Shown in pieces: positions 41,971-51,137 of a stretch of 64,000 nucleotides of DNA (position 1 is its first letter; each line of letters opens with the position of its first letter). The stretch covers positions 124,001 through 188,000 of the forward strand of contig JAWKTV010000007.1 of the NCBI GenBank assembly GCA_041398905.1, in the 5' to 3' direction. Below the pieces are notes generated by a model that worked only from the letters and a program-made list of their open reading frames with translations, was not told the DNA's origin and did not search any database. A program made the position numbers and the translations under genes. This DNA comes from JAWKTV01 sp041398905 (GTDB lineage: Bacteria; Planctomycetota; Planctomycetia; Planctomycetales; Planctomycetaceae).

Positions 41971-42834
41971 AGCGGATGAGGTGTTGGCGGGCGGTTGGGA
42001 AGCGGTTGGAACCAGCATGGTTCAACGTCCCGTCAGCTCGACTTGGGCAGTTAGCATCCTGTCGATCTCGGCACGCGACTTCGCGAGGGGGGCAGTCGTT
42101 GAATGGTTGACGGGGTGAGTTCAACGCAAGGACGCGGCGACGCAGGGGGGGGCGAAGTAATGGAGTCCGGTTGCTCAGAAGCGTCCCGGATGCTGGGCAC
42201 CTCTTTCTCCTCTGGCGATTGGCCATGGATTGTCCAATCGGGAGCGCGGGGGCGAACCGGGGTGAGGGGAGCATATGGACCGCGGCTCCGGGAGAGTTGC
42301 GTCGCCCGTCGCCCCTCATCCCGTCTTTGGCGACCTTCTCCCGCGTGGGGCGACTTGGGAGGTGGTCGGGTCGCGATGGCGAGAAGGAGTGGCTGCCAAC
42401 CTCTTGCGGACCGGGACCGGGAATGATTCACGCAGCGTCGTTCACACCGGAGTCGATGGCATCCCCACCAACCATCGCCCACACCTCGCGGTCTTTTTGC
42501 GCCCAGCGGAGCCGATCGCGATCCCATCAGTCATCCCTAAAATGTTTCCAAATTCCTGCGTTTTGGCAGTAGCAGAGCAAAACGTGGCTCGCTAGAATTC
42601 TCGCCAAGAGGTATGTCTCATTGCTTCGGCTTCTGATGTTCGGACCGTGTGGGAGACTTTCCGGCCGCAAAGAGATTGAGAGTTGCGGATACCGGTGAGT
42701 CGTTTTCCCTGGCCACCCGATTGAGGGGTGGTCGCCGGTGGAAGTCTTGGCCTGCTGCAAGGAGTAGCCTCTGCCGGTGAAAATGGCCGGCAGACGCTCG
42801 CTGTCTGCTGCTCCCGCTCGACCGGCACTAGGGT

Positions 42835-42852
42835 GCGACGAATTGTCGTCGC
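42835..42852 (+). promoter_or_regulatory. Leader hairpin of the cold-shock gene
   Basis: A perfect 7-bp stem, GCGACGA (42835-42841) with TCGTCGC (42846-42852), and an ATTG loop, 35 bp before the start codon. Another inverted repeat (CCACCC with GGGTGG) lies near 42711-42731. Long structured leaders are known regulators of cspA-type mRNAs. The function here is inferred. Confidence 0.4.
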
Positions 42853-42887
42853 TCGTCACATGTGTTCTTTTGAAAGGGTGGGCTGCC

Positions 42888-43091
42888 ATGCAGCGCGGAA
42901 CGATTAAGAAGTTGGTCGCGGACAAGGGTTTCGGTTTTATCGCCGGTGGACAGCGTGGGAAGGATCTCTTCTTCCATCTGTCGTCGCTGCAGGACGCCGA
43001 TTTCGAGTCCCTGTATGAAGGCCAGGAAGTCGAGTATGAGTCGGAGGATGGTCCCAAGGGTGCCCGCGCTTCCGTGGTTCGTCCTGCCTAG
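42888..43091 (+). CDS. Cold-shock protein, CspA family
   Basis: A 67-residue single OB-fold nucleic-acid chaperone. RNP1 is KGFGFI (13-18) and RNP2 is DLFFHLSSL (26-34), with the two central aromatic residues that stack on bases. EGQEVEYESEDGPKGARASVV is the normal end of the fold. The start at 42888 is preceded by an AAGGGTGGG ribosome binding site. It is followed 60 bp later by an intrinsic terminator, so it is monocistronic. A long upstream leader with hairpins suggests post-transcriptional control. Confidence 0.95.
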   Translation: MQRGTIKKLVADKGFGFIAGGQRGKDLFFHLSSLQDADFESLYEGQEVEYESEDGPKGARASVVRPA

Positions 43092-43153
43092 TCTGCGAAT
43101 CGAATGTGTCGCCGCTCGCGCTCCATGCCGGTGGCAAGCTTGACGACTTCAAC

Positions 43154-43197
43154 AACGCCTCATCGTGCCGTAACGCTCGATGGGGCGTTTTCTGTTT
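43154..43197 (+). terminator. Intrinsic terminator of the cold-shock gene
   Basis: A 12-bp stem, AACGCCTCATCG (43154-43165) with CGATGGGGCGTT (43178-43189), one T-G wobble, a 12-base loop, and then TTCTGTTT. It sits 62 bp after the stop codon of the cold-shock gene. Confidence 0.85.
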
Positions 43198-43395
43198 CGT
43201 GCGCTGCGAATGATCGCAATTCCATGGACGCGAGGCGGCGTTTGCGACGTCGGTCCCGCTCAACTGGAAGGCGCGGTGAGTCCTGCGATCGAGGCGTGGT
43301 GAATTGACACCGGCTGGCGAATCGGCAGAGTGGGAGCCGGTGCGGGTACGCGATCCTCCCGCAAGACCGCCGTCGACTTCATTCGAGCGTTTCCA

Positions 43396-44736
43396 ATGCC
43401 GCAGCATGTGCAATTGATCTCGATCCCCGGACTCCGCGAACGCGACCTGTCCTCGATGCCCCGACTATCGGGGCTGGCTGCCAATGACGGAGCGATCCGT
43501 CCGCTCGTCCCCTCGTTCCCAACCGTCACCTGCCCCGTACAGGCCAACCTGACGACCGGCACCGGTCCGGAGCAGCACGGAGTTGTCGCGAATGGATTCT
43601 TCTACCGCGACAAAGGTCAGGTGGAAATGTGGACCGCCTGGAACGAATGCATTCAGGCTCCGCAGATTTGGGAGTTGCTTCACCGGCACGATCCGTCCAT
43701 CTCAACCGCCGTCTGGTTTCCGCTGCACAGCAAGGGAGCGAAGGCGGACTTCATCTGTACGCCCGCCCCCATCCACAACCCGGATGGCAGCGAGTCGTTG
43801 TGGTGCTACACCCAACCCACCGAGTTGTATGGCGAACTCCGCGACCGGTTGGGGCACTTCCCGCTGATGCACTTCTGGGGGCCGCTGGCCAACATCAAGT
43901 CGAGCGACTGGATTGTCGATTCCGCAGTGATCGCGGCGGAGAAGTACCGGCCTCGCTTCAGCTACATCTATCTGCCACACCTTGACTACGCCGCTCAAAA
44001 GGACGGGCCCGACAGCCCCCGTGCGATTGCCGCGCTGACGGAACTCGATGAGGCGATCGGACGATTGATCGATGGTTACTCCGCCGCCGGCATGCAAGAT
44101 GTGTTGTGGCTCGTCGCCAGCGAGTACGTGATCACTCCGGTTGATGAGGTCGGATACCCCAACCGACTGTTGCGTGAAGCGGGGCTGCTGACTCTGGACG
44201 TCGATGACGCCGGTCGAGAGAACCTGAACGTCGCGGAATCCGCCGCGTGGTGCCTGGTGGACCATCAGTTGGGACATGTGTTTGTGCGGGACGCGTCAAA
44301 CGTTGATCGCGTCGCGGAGGTGCTGCGGAGCGACCCGACGATCGAGCAGGTCCTGGTGGAGGCGGAGCGGGGGACCGTCGGACTCGATCACCCGCGCTCC
44401 GGTGAGATCGTCCTCATTTCGCGTCCGAATGCGTGGTTGGCCTATTACTGGTGGCTCGACGACGCCCGGGCCCCCGCGTATGCCCGAACGGTCGACATTC
44501 ATCGAAAACCCGGCTACGACCCGGTCGAGCTGTTCATCGAAATGCCCGCTCGGGCGATTCCGCTGGATGCAACTCTGGTGCGGGGATCGCATGGCTACCC
44601 GGCGACGACCCCAGATCGGCAAGGTTTACTGTTGGCATCATCCGCGTCCGCGGTCGGTGATGGAACAGTCTGCGATACCGACGTTTGCGGCATCGTGTTG
44701 CGGTCGTTCAACGTTCCCGACGCCCGGAATCGGTAA
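43396..44736 (+). CDS. Type I phosphodiesterase/nucleotide pyrophosphatase-like protein
   Basis: A 446-residue enzyme of the alkaline phosphatase superfamily, started at MPQHVQLISIPGLRERDLSS; a start 66 bp upstream is open but unlikely. The nucleophile region is PSFPTVTCPVQANLTTG, with threonine in the usual position. GPEQHGVVANGFFY follows, as do YIYLPHLDYAAQKDGP (usual D-Y/H metal region) and DVLWLVASEYVITPV. A late VRGSHGY is the last metal motif. In the third motif the typical Asp-His is replaced by Ser-Glu-Tyr, as I recall for the EboF-like subgroup, so metal binding may differ. There is no signal peptide. The substrate is unknown. It stands alone, followed by a strong hairpin. Confidence 0.75.
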   Translation: MPQHVQLISIPGLRERDLSSMPRLSGLAANDGAIRPLVPSFPTVTCPVQANLTTGTGPEQHGVVANGFFYRDKGQVEMWTAWNECIQAPQIWELLHRHDPSISTAVWFPLHSKGAKADFICTPAPIHNPDGSESLWCYTQPTELYGELRDRLGHFPLMHFWGPLANIKSSDWIVDSAVIAAEKYRPRFSYIYLPHLDYAAQKDGPDSPRAIAALTELDEAIGRLIDGYSAAGMQDVLWLVASEYVITPVDEVGYPNRLLREAGLLTLDVDDAGRENLNVAESAAWCLVDHQLGHVFVRDASNVDRVAEVLRSDPTIEQVLVEAERGTVGLDHPRSGEIVLISRPNAWLAYYWWLDDARAPAYARTVDIHRKPGYDPVELFIEMPARAIPLDATLVRGSHGYPATTPDRQGLLLASSASAVGDGTVCDTDVCGIVLRSFNVPDARNR

Positions 44737-44883
44737 TCGGACTTTCTGGTGAATTCGTTTCATTAGGCTGGATGTGACGAATTGGGGGGACAGGGGGACT
44801 GGGAAGACTTGCGGCCCCCGCATTGAGCCATAGACTGGATGTACCTCCGCGACAGCCAGTGCCACGCGTTCTGGCTGTTTCAA

Positions 44884-44930
44884 AGGGGAGCCGTCGATGC
44901 CGGCCCGCATCGGCGGCTCTCTTCATTTAA
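44884..44930 (+). terminator. Long-stem terminator after the phosphodiesterase gene
   Basis: A 17-bp stem pairs 44884-44900 with 44907-44923, with a six-base CGGCCC loop and three G-T wobbles, followed by a T-rich CATTT. It lies 150 bp after the phosphodiesterase stop codon. The short T tract makes termination efficiency uncertain, but the stem is among the longest in the window. Confidence 0.6.
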
Positions 44931-45557
44931 GGGCAGGTCGAATTCCTCGGCGTACGGAACTCCAAGTTCGTGCCGGTAAACTCGAAGCGACGCGATTCTC
45001 CTGAGGGAATTCATGGTCTGTATCCGCATGACTCTACCATGCTGATCCGGCGGATCGTAACTTCGGCAATTCGTCGCGGCGGGAACTCTGATCGTCAATG
45101 CGGTGGCGATGCCAGGCCGATGATAGGGAGGGCCAGCCGAGCATCCGGGGTCCATCGTACCGACGTGGCAATGTGTACTTGCGACCACTAAGTGGTCATT
45201 AGCGCCGTTGAGATTCCGTTGACGTTTGGCAAGAGGTGCTTGACTCAAGCGGGCCGTTTGGGTGTAATTGAGGACGTTCGATGGGTGTTTGTACTCGGCC
45301 GGGGGGTCGGGTCACAGGCTGGAAAGCCTGTCGAATGTTTGATTGTTGTTTGAATGAAGTAGCTCGTGGACGTTGAATACCGACCCACACGGATGGTGGG
45401 GGTCGGTCCCGCCTGGGAAACGAACGTAGCGGATCGGCAGCCTCGTCACCCCGCATGGACGCCAAGGCTGACGTGAAAGTACCGGTCGCTGAGGCGACTG
45501 GCCGAGTGTTGGCACCCCGCCGGCATCGCTGCGTGAGTGTTGGGATAGGGTCAGGCT
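44931..45557. other. Non-coding interval before the ketosynthase-like gene
   Basis: About 630 bp with no recognisable gene. The composition is mixed, with an AT-richer part near 45330-45360. A promoter for the ketosynthase-like gene is expected here, but I do not see a clear consensus. Confidence 0.35.
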
Positions 45558-46850
45558 ATGATGGCTGGGTCTTCGCGACCACGGACCGTGATTACCGGTC
45601 TGGGCGTCGTTTCACCAATCGGCATCGGAAAAGACCGCTTCTGGCAGAGCCTGCTGGAAGGACGGTCTGGAATCGATTTTCTGCGCTCTCTGCCGCACGC
45701 TGAACTCCCCTGCAAGGTCGCCGGCGAGATCAAGGGGTTCGATCCGCTCTCGTACGTTTACAAGAAGAAGTTCCTCAAGGTGATGTCACGGGACATCCAG
45801 TTGGGGGTTTCCGCCGCGTCGCTGGCGATGCGAGATTCCGGCCTGCAGGCTGGCTCCGTCGATCCTGAGCGAATGGGCGTGGAGTTCGGGGCTGGCCACA
45901 TCTCCTTCACCCCCGAGGAGCTGGCCGAGGCGGCTCGCGACTATCAGGATCCGTCTCAACGTGAGGGGTACACCCGCTGGGGTGAAGGCTCGATGGGGCG
46001 GATCGCCCCGTTGTGGCTGTTGCGTCAGTTGCCGAACATGCCGGCCTGTCATGTGGCGATCGAGTACGACGCTCAGGGACCGAACAACACCATCACCAGT
46101 GCCGACGCATCTCCGCTGCTGGCGCTGCAGGAGGCGATGCGTGTCATTCATCGGGGACAGGCGGACGTGATGATCGTCGGTGCCTGCAGCTCAAGCATTC
46201 ACCCGATCGACATCACGCGGCTGAATGTCTGCGACAGCCTGTCGCGGGAGGAAGGCGATCCGCGGAAGGCATGTCGTCCCTTCGATCGGGATCGTGACGG
46301 CACCGTCGTTGGCGAAGGCGCGGCTGTGTTCGTGCTGGAGTCGTATGAGCATGCGGTCGCGCGGGGTGCGGACATCTACTGCGAGGTTCTCGCCGTCGGG
46401 GCCGGATGCGACGGCAAGGGCTACGACAACGGCAAGGGTGGACAGGGCATCGTACGTGCCGTCGATGCCGCTCTGAAGCGATCCAACCTGGATCCCCGTC
46501 AGATCGGCCACGTCAACGCACATGGCAAGAGCACGCTGCGTGACGATTTTGTGGAGGCCCGCGCGTACCATCGCATCTTCGGCGATGACGTCATGAAGGT
46601 GCCCGTCACCGCGTTGAAGAGCTACTTCGGGAGCTTCGACGCCGGCGCGGGAGCGGTGGAACTGGCGGGTAGCATCCTCGCTCTCCGCAAAGGTGCTCTG
46701 CCGATGACGCTGAACTACGAGCATCCCGATCCGCTGTGCCGGCTCAACGTTGTGAGTGACGGGCCGCTGCCGCTGCGGAACTCAACCGCCGTCAGCGTCA
46801 ACCGCACCGCGATGGGACAGAGCGTCGCCGCCGTCCTTCGGGCCATTTGA
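45558..46850 (+). CDS. Beta-ketoacyl synthase-like protein without catalytic Cys and one His
   Basis: A 430-residue thiolase-fold protein aligned along its whole length with FabF. TVITGLGVVSPIGIG opens the fold. RPFDRDRDGTVVGEGAAVFVLE, IGHVNAHGKST and ALKSYFGSFDAGAGAVELA mark the second half. At the nucleophile position FabF has T-A-C-T-S. This protein has S-A-D-A-S (D183). The first catalytic histidine is kept (H322 in NAHGKST) and the lysine K354 remains, but the second histidine is Ser (G-S instead of G-H, S359). It therefore cannot carry out Claisen condensation and is probably a chain-length-factor-like or scaffold partner. The FAD oxidoreductase gene follows 273 bp downstream on the same strand. 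No acyl carrier protein is nearby. Confidence 0.82.
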   Translation: MMAGSSRPRTVITGLGVVSPIGIGKDRFWQSLLEGRSGIDFLRSLPHAELPCKVAGEIKGFDPLSYVYKKKFLKVMSRDIQLGVSAASLAMRDSGLQAGSVDPERMGVEFGAGHISFTPEELAEAARDYQDPSQREGYTRWGEGSMGRIAPLWLLRQLPNMPACHVAIEYDAQGPNNTITSADASPLLALQEAMRVIHRGQADVMIVGACSSSIHPIDITRLNVCDSLSREEGDPRKACRPFDRDRDGTVVGEGAAVFVLESYEHAVARGADIYCEVLAVGAGCDGKGYDNGKGGQGIVRAVDAALKRSNLDPRQIGHVNAHGKSTLRDDFVEARAYHRIFGDDVMKVPVTALKSYFGSFDAGAGAVELAGSILALRKGALPMTLNYEHPDPLCRLNVVSDGPLPLRNSTAVSVNRTAMGQSVAAVLRAI

Positions 46851-47123
46851 AGGCGGACGCAACCGCCGTCCCAGCGAGCGGCGAGCGATCGCGAGGCTAA
46901 CTCTTCCGGCAATGCGCCCCCGTCGGTCGGGTGACGTGGCTGCATCGGCTGCTACGATCCTGCGGACGGCAGGCGCTTCGGGTGGTCACCCCGGCACTGG
47001 GCGGCGGGGTCAGCAGGTGGCCTGGAGCTGCGGTCCGCTGCCACCACCATCCCTGATTGTCCTCCCCCGCTTCGTCGGGGACCGTCACTCGAAAACACAG
47101 TTGTTCAACAAGGGCCGGAGGAC

Positions 47124-48296
47124 ATGGGTCGCACCTCGGAGTCAAATCCTTCCTCGCCCGATGCCGCAGAGGCGGGTCGCGCCGATGTCATGGTGGTGGG
47201 GGCGGGGTTGGCAGGGCTGTGGTTGACACGCGAGCTGTCACGTTCCGGGTTGGGTGTGACGCTGGTCGACCATAAGCGCGATCTCACGCAAGGCGTGCAC
47301 ACAACGGGGATCTTCGTGCGGCGCACCCTGGAGGACTTCCCACTGCCGGAGGACTGCCTGGGGTCGCCCGTGAGGGATGTTTCTCTGTACTCGCCCGGTC
47401 GTCGTCGTCTCGACCTCAGCAGCCCGCATGACGAGTTTCGGGTTGGGCTGATGCCGCGGCTCTACGCGACACTGCTGGACGAGTGCCGACGCGACGGAGT
47501 CGATGTCCGGCTGGGCACTCGGTTTGAGGGCCTGACTCCCGGCGCGGATGGACGGCTTGAAGCGCAACTGCGGGGAGACGATCGGACGACAACTCATACA
47601 GCCCGATTCCTGGTGGGAGCTGACGGTGCGACGTCGCGTGTCGCCGCCGCTCTGGGACTCAGCGAGAACCGCGAATGGATCGTCGGCGTGGAGGAGGTGC
47701 TTCGGGGTGTGCCGCTCGAAGGTCCACCCTGTTTTCATTGCGTGATCGACCCTGCCATCGCGCCTGGCTATCTCGCGTGGATCGTACACGACGGGCACGA
47801 GGTGCATCTGGGAGTCGGCGGATACGCGGCCCGCTTCGATCCCTGGCCCGCCTTGGAGCAGTTCCGCCAGTGGGCCGGGTCGGTGGTCGATCTCCGGCGG
47901 GCCGAACTGATCGAGAAGCGAGGGGGACGGATCCCGGTGGGCGGTGTGTTGCCAAAGCTGGCCTGCCCGTTGGGACTGCTGGTCGGCGACGCCGCCGGCG
48001 CCGTCTCACCACTGACCGCAGGGGGGCTCGATCCCTGCCTGCGGATGACGCAACAGGCCGCCGGAGTCATACAGCGACACCTCGCCGGCGACGCCGGCGC
48101 CCTCTCGCATTACGACGGGCGGCTGTTTCGGGCGAAGTTTCGCAGCCGGTTGTGGATGCGGTGGGGACTGCGGACCGTCCGCTCGCGGTGGCTGCTGGAG
48201 GCGGCCTGCGGCATGCTCCGTGTCTGGCCGCTGCGGCGAGTCGCGGAACACGTCTTCTTCGGCCGCGGCTCATTCCCGGACGCGGAAGCGGAGTGA
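47124..48296 (+). CDS. FAD-dependent oxidoreductase (geranylgeranyl reductase/halogenase-like)
   Basis: A 390-residue flavoprotein of the PHBH fold. The dinucleotide-binding motif VMVVGAGLAGLWLTRELSRSG begins near residue 22. The middle has ARFLVGADGATSRVA, the conserved G-A-D-G motif, and the FAD-ribityl contact is LGLLVGDAAGAVSPLTAGGL near residue 282. This resembles geranylgeranyl/digeranylglycerophospholipid reductases and related lipid-modifying enzymes rather than aromatic hydroxylases. The substrate is unknown. With the ketosynthase-like gene upstream, a lipid or polyketide-like product is a reasonable guess. Two hairpins follow its stop codon. Confidence 0.8.
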   Translation: MGRTSESNPSSPDAAEAGRADVMVVGAGLAGLWLTRELSRSGLGVTLVDHKRDLTQGVHTTGIFVRRTLEDFPLPEDCLGSPVRDVSLYSPGRRRLDLSSPHDEFRVGLMPRLYATLLDECRRDGVDVRLGTRFEGLTPGADGRLEAQLRGDDRTTTHTARFLVGADGATSRVAAALGLSENREWIVGVEEVLRGVPLEGPPCFHCVIDPAIAPGYLAWIVHDGHEVHLGVGGYAARFDPWPALEQFRQWAGSVVDLRRAELIEKRGGRIPVGGVLPKLACPLGLLVGDAAGAVSPLTAGGLDPCLRMTQQAAGVIQRHLAGDAGALSHYDGRLFRAKFRSRLWMRWGLRTVRSRWLLEAACGMLRVWPLRRVAEHVFFGRGSFPDAEAE

Positions 48297-48386
48297 CGGA
48301 ACGTCGCGTCATTCACCGCGATGGTCCTTGGGGTGAGTGGACATTCCTAGTCACTGATTCCCGTCAGAAGCGGGCAAGCCGGCCGC

Positions 48387-48407
48387 CGGTCAGGCCCCTG
48401 ACCGTTT
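48387..48407. terminator. Hairpin between convergent genes, candidate terminator
   Basis: A 7-bp stem CGGTCAG (48387-48393) with CTGACCG (48398-48404), a GCCC loop, and then TTT, 90 bp after the FAD oxidoreductase stop codon. The T tract is short. Confidence 0.45.
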
Positions 48408-48446
48408 GGCGGGGCATATGACACGCCACCGGTCCGGGGGCTGACG

Positions 48447-48466
48447 CCGCCCGGCTCGCCGGGCGG
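48447..48466. terminator. GC-rich hairpin between convergent genes
   Basis: A perfect 8-bp stem CCGCCCGG (48447-48454) with CCGGGCGG (48459-48466) and a CTCG loop, between the FAD oxidoreductase and ACT-domain genes, which converge here. There is no T tract on either strand, so it may only stabilise 3' ends. Confidence 0.4.
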
Positions 48467-48516
48467 TCGACGGAGTGGGGGTTCTCTCAATGTCCACACG
48501 CCCTTGCCGTCAGCGA

Positions 48517-49026
48517 CTACAGGGCCTCATCGTCGTCCGCCAAGTCGCCTTCCGTCAGCAAACGCAAGCCTTGGTCACGCAGGATGTCGCCCGCCTGATC
48601 GATGTTGTCGACGTGCACAGCGACGGCTCCCAACCCGCGGCGCCGGTACAGGAGCGGGTAGACGTAGTTGATGTTGATCTCCGCCGTCACCAGCGGCCTG
48701 AAGACGCCGATGAATGGTTGCGGGTCGCACGGTAACTCGACCCCCAGGAGGTCCGTCTCCAGGAACTGGAAGTCCGAGAGGGTAAGGATTTCCCGAGCGA
48801 GGTCGGTCGCATCGACCATCACTCGCGCCACCGCGAAGTCGACCGTGTCGACCACACTGAGGGCGAGGATGCGGAGATCGTTCCGCTCAAGGTGCCTCAG
48901 CAGGTCGTTGAGCCGGCCGACGCGGTTCTCCATGAAGACGCAGAACTGCCGCAAGCATGGCCAATCCCGTCCGCGCATTGTACCGGGATCCATCGTGGCC
49001 GCATCGTCATCAAAGCGCCCGGACAT
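48517..49026 (-). CDS. Protein with two ACT domains
   Basis: A 169-residue protein. The first ACT domain spans about 27-90 (LRQFCVFMENRVGRLNDLLRHL, then LRILALSVVDTVDFAVARVMV). The second spans about 98-160 (GVFRPLVTAEININYVYPLL, then LGAVAVHVDNIDQAGDIL). Such tandem ACT proteins usually bind amino acids and may regulate branched-chain enzymes; they resemble the small regulatory subunit of acetolactate synthase without its C-terminal part. No ilvB-type partner is adjacent. The start at 49026 is the longest; Met12 and Met17 are alternatives. It is immediately downstream of the TPR gene on the same strand (68 bp), so it may be co-transcribed. Confidence 0.75.
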   Translation of the reverse strand: MSGRFDDDAATMDPGTMRGRDWPCLRQFCVFMENRVGRLNDLLRHLERNDLRILALSVVDTVDFAVARVMVDATDLAREILTLSDFQFLETDLLGVELPCDPQPFIGVFRPLVTAEININYVYPLLYRRRGLGAVAVHVDNIDQAGDILRDQGLRLLTEGDLADDDEAL

Positions 49027-49094
49027 ACTTCCTCCTGAAGTGTTGAACGAGCCAGGTCTTCATGGACCGACGAACCCCAGCCTCACAGACCAGA

Positions 49095-50537
49095 CTACTG
49101 TGCGTTGGGGAACTGATCGATCGCGTACATCGCCCCGCGATACGCCGACAGGTACTGGACGTCGCTGGCCAACGCCTGCTCGAAGTGCTTGCGAGCCTCC
49201 GCCTGCTGCTGACGCGACGCATTCCGCAGACCGATGAAGTAGTGGGCTTCGCACTCCTGCTTGCGGCGATCGTCGGCGTTCTCGTTGGTCATGGCGGCCC
49301 GCAGCGCGGGTTCCTCGATCTTGCCCATCAGATAGAGCGTCAGCAGGTCAAACCATGTCCGCTCCCCGGCGGCCTTCGATTCCAGACCGGAGAACTTTTG
49401 CATCGCCTCGTCCTGCTTGCCGGAGAACACCATCGAGGTGTACTGCCACGGAGCCAGAAACGGGATTGACGGGTCGACGTCCAGCGCCTGATCGACTGAG
49501 ACCGATGCCGCGTTGTAGTCACGGGCGAAGAACTGCGCGAACCCCAGATCGTAGAAGGCGGCCGGGGTGTCGGGATTGAGCGTCGCCGCCGTCTGGTAGT
49601 CCTGCACGGCACCCGACGCCTGATTGATATGCAGCCGTGCCGCGCCGCGGAGGCCGAACGCGGTCGCCTGTTGCGGATCAATCTCGAGCGACTTCGTCAG
49701 GTCCTGCTCAGCGTCTCGATAGCGCCGCTGCAGGATCCGCACGAACCCGCGATTCGTCAGCGCGGGAACATACTCGGGATCGGCCTGTAGCGCGCGGGTG
49801 AAAGAGGTGACTGCCTCGTCGTAACGCCGCTGCGCCTGGAAGTAGGCCCCCTGGTTATTGAAGATCAGTGGCTCGCCTGAAAGGACCCCTGCCGCCCTGG
49901 CATACTGCGCCTCCGCCTCGGCAGTCGCCCCCTGGCTGGCGTACAGATTGCACAACGCAACCTGAGCCGCGAGGTGATCGGGCTTCGCCCCAACGGCGAG
50001 CTTGAGGTCTTCGATGGCCGCGGTCCGATCGTCGAGCGCGAGGTTGAGCAGGCTCCGCTGGAATCGGAAGTTCGCGGTCTGCTCGCTGGTCAGTCCGGTC
50101 ATCGTCAGCGCCTTGTCCGCCACATCGACACCCGCCCGGGCATGCTCTGGCCGCTGCTCAACGGTTGCCAGTCGGGACATCCCGTACAGGTACGGCAGAT
50201 AATAGTCCGGGTTGCCCTCGATCTTCAGCGCGTCACGGGAATCCGAGATGCCGGCCCGCACGAGCGCCGGGTCACCCTCGGCCCCACCACGCTCCACACG
50301 CGCACTGGCCCGCAGGTACAGGGCGACATCGTCGCGACTGTTGCGCTGCAATGCCTGGGATGCGAACCGCTCGGCCGCTTCGTAATCGCCCATTCGATAC
50401 GCTTCGTCCGCCTGATCGGTCAACGACGCCGCCGACGGACTCGACAGTTGCGATCCGGACTGCGCCAGCACCGCCTGTTCCATCACAGCGAGGTGAACCA
50501 GAAGCGCACAGATGGCCGAGAAGGTGACCTTGATCAC
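49095..50537 (-). CDS. Secreted TPR-repeat protein
   Basis: About 480 residues. The reading frame is open far upstream, but the real start is the GTG at 50537, which has an AAAGGA ribosome binding site 7 bases before it and gives a signal peptide (TFSAICALLVHLAVMEQAVLA). The mature protein is a chain of about ten tetratricopeptide repeats, for example YRMGDYEAAERFASQALQRN, RRYDEAVTSFTRALQADPEY and RRYRDAEQDLTKSLEIDPQ. TPR arrays scaffold protein complexes; no partner is evident. It ends 68 bp before the ACT-domain gene. Confidence 0.8.
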   Translation of the reverse strand: MIKVTFSAICALLVHLAVMEQAVLAQSGSQLSSPSAASLTDQADEAYRMGDYEAAERFASQALQRNSRDDVALYLRASARVERGGAEGDPALVRAGISDSRDALKIEGNPDYYLPYLYGMSRLATVEQRPEHARAGVDVADKALTMTGLTSEQTANFRFQRSLLNLALDDRTAAIEDLKLAVGAKPDHLAAQVALCNLYASQGATAEAEAQYARAAGVLSGEPLIFNNQGAYFQAQRRYDEAVTSFTRALQADPEYVPALTNRGFVRILQRRYRDAEQDLTKSLEIDPQQATAFGLRGAARLHINQASGAVQDYQTAATLNPDTPAAFYDLGFAQFFARDYNAASVSVDQALDVDPSIPFLAPWQYTSMVFSGKQDEAMQKFSGLESKAAGERTWFDLLTLYLMGKIEEPALRAAMTNENADDRRKQECEAHYFIGLRNASRQQQAEARKHFEQALASDVQYLSAYRGAMYAIDQFPNAQ

Positions 50538-51137
50538 GATGAATCCTTTCTGAAACGAACGGTCCAGGCTCGATGCCTGGTCACTATGGATGTCGGAAAC
50601 GCTCTTCAAGCCGGTTCGCCGGTGGAGCGCGGCGGTGATCGTGGGAAACCTGACGCGGTTCGGCCGAGACCCACGAAGCCTTTCAAACCGCTCAATGCCT
50701 GGGAACACAGGTCCACAACCCGCTGCTGACAATTCGTCTTGCTGATCGCCAGCGGTCGGCACTGAGCCTGATTCAAAAGCAGTGCCGCCTTGGCAGGCGG
50801 TAGAACTCGAACTTTGTGGAAAGGTCACATTTGCTATTGCGCATCTGCGGAGTCGCCAGAAAGTGCTGAAAGTGGATGACCAGGCCAATCCCGCATTCAC
50901 AGTAAGATGCCGCGAGCATCCGCGGAATGCAAACGAGTCGCTTTGGCCTTGATCGGTTCGATACCAGCTTCGCCCTGGCGGCGGATGGATTCGGGCTGCC
51001 CCCATTCGATTCGAGGATTGTGTGGAACTTTTGCTGCGCTCCGGATATCTAAGCGATATCGGCGGGCTCGCTTCGTGATGATCGCGACGACCTGCGCTCC
51101 CGTTGGACCTTGACGAACTCTTTCCGTTGGAACGGAC
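50538..51137. other. Divergent interval between the TPR and alpha-2-macroglobulin genes
   Basis: 600 bp, noticeably less GC-rich than its surroundings, with no recognisable coding region. It should hold the promoters of both flanking genes. Two copies of the palindrome GATATC separated by five bases lie near 51043-51059; I do not know a regulator that would bind them. Confidence 0.4.

Larger units (their letters stand above)
41688..42887. other. 1.2-kb interval between the regulator and the cold-shock gene
   Basis: No reading frame in this interval resembles a protein. The part at 41700-42050 is relatively AT-rich. The part at 42250-42400 (GGGGCGAC, CTCATCCC and GAGGGGAGC type words) looks like decayed intergenic repeat of the sort scattered in planctomycete genomes. 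From about 42600 the sequence is probably the promoter and long leader of the cold-shock gene, with several short inverted repeats. Confidence 0.4.

Noticed and set aside
44897..45004. 35-codon reading frame starting inside the 44884 hairpin
   Set aside because: The ATG is buried in the stem of a terminator-like structure and the product has no features.
48421..48480. GC-rich repeats resembling a small CRISPR or REP cluster
   Set aside because: Only two unrelated hairpins are present, with no regular repeat-spacer pattern.
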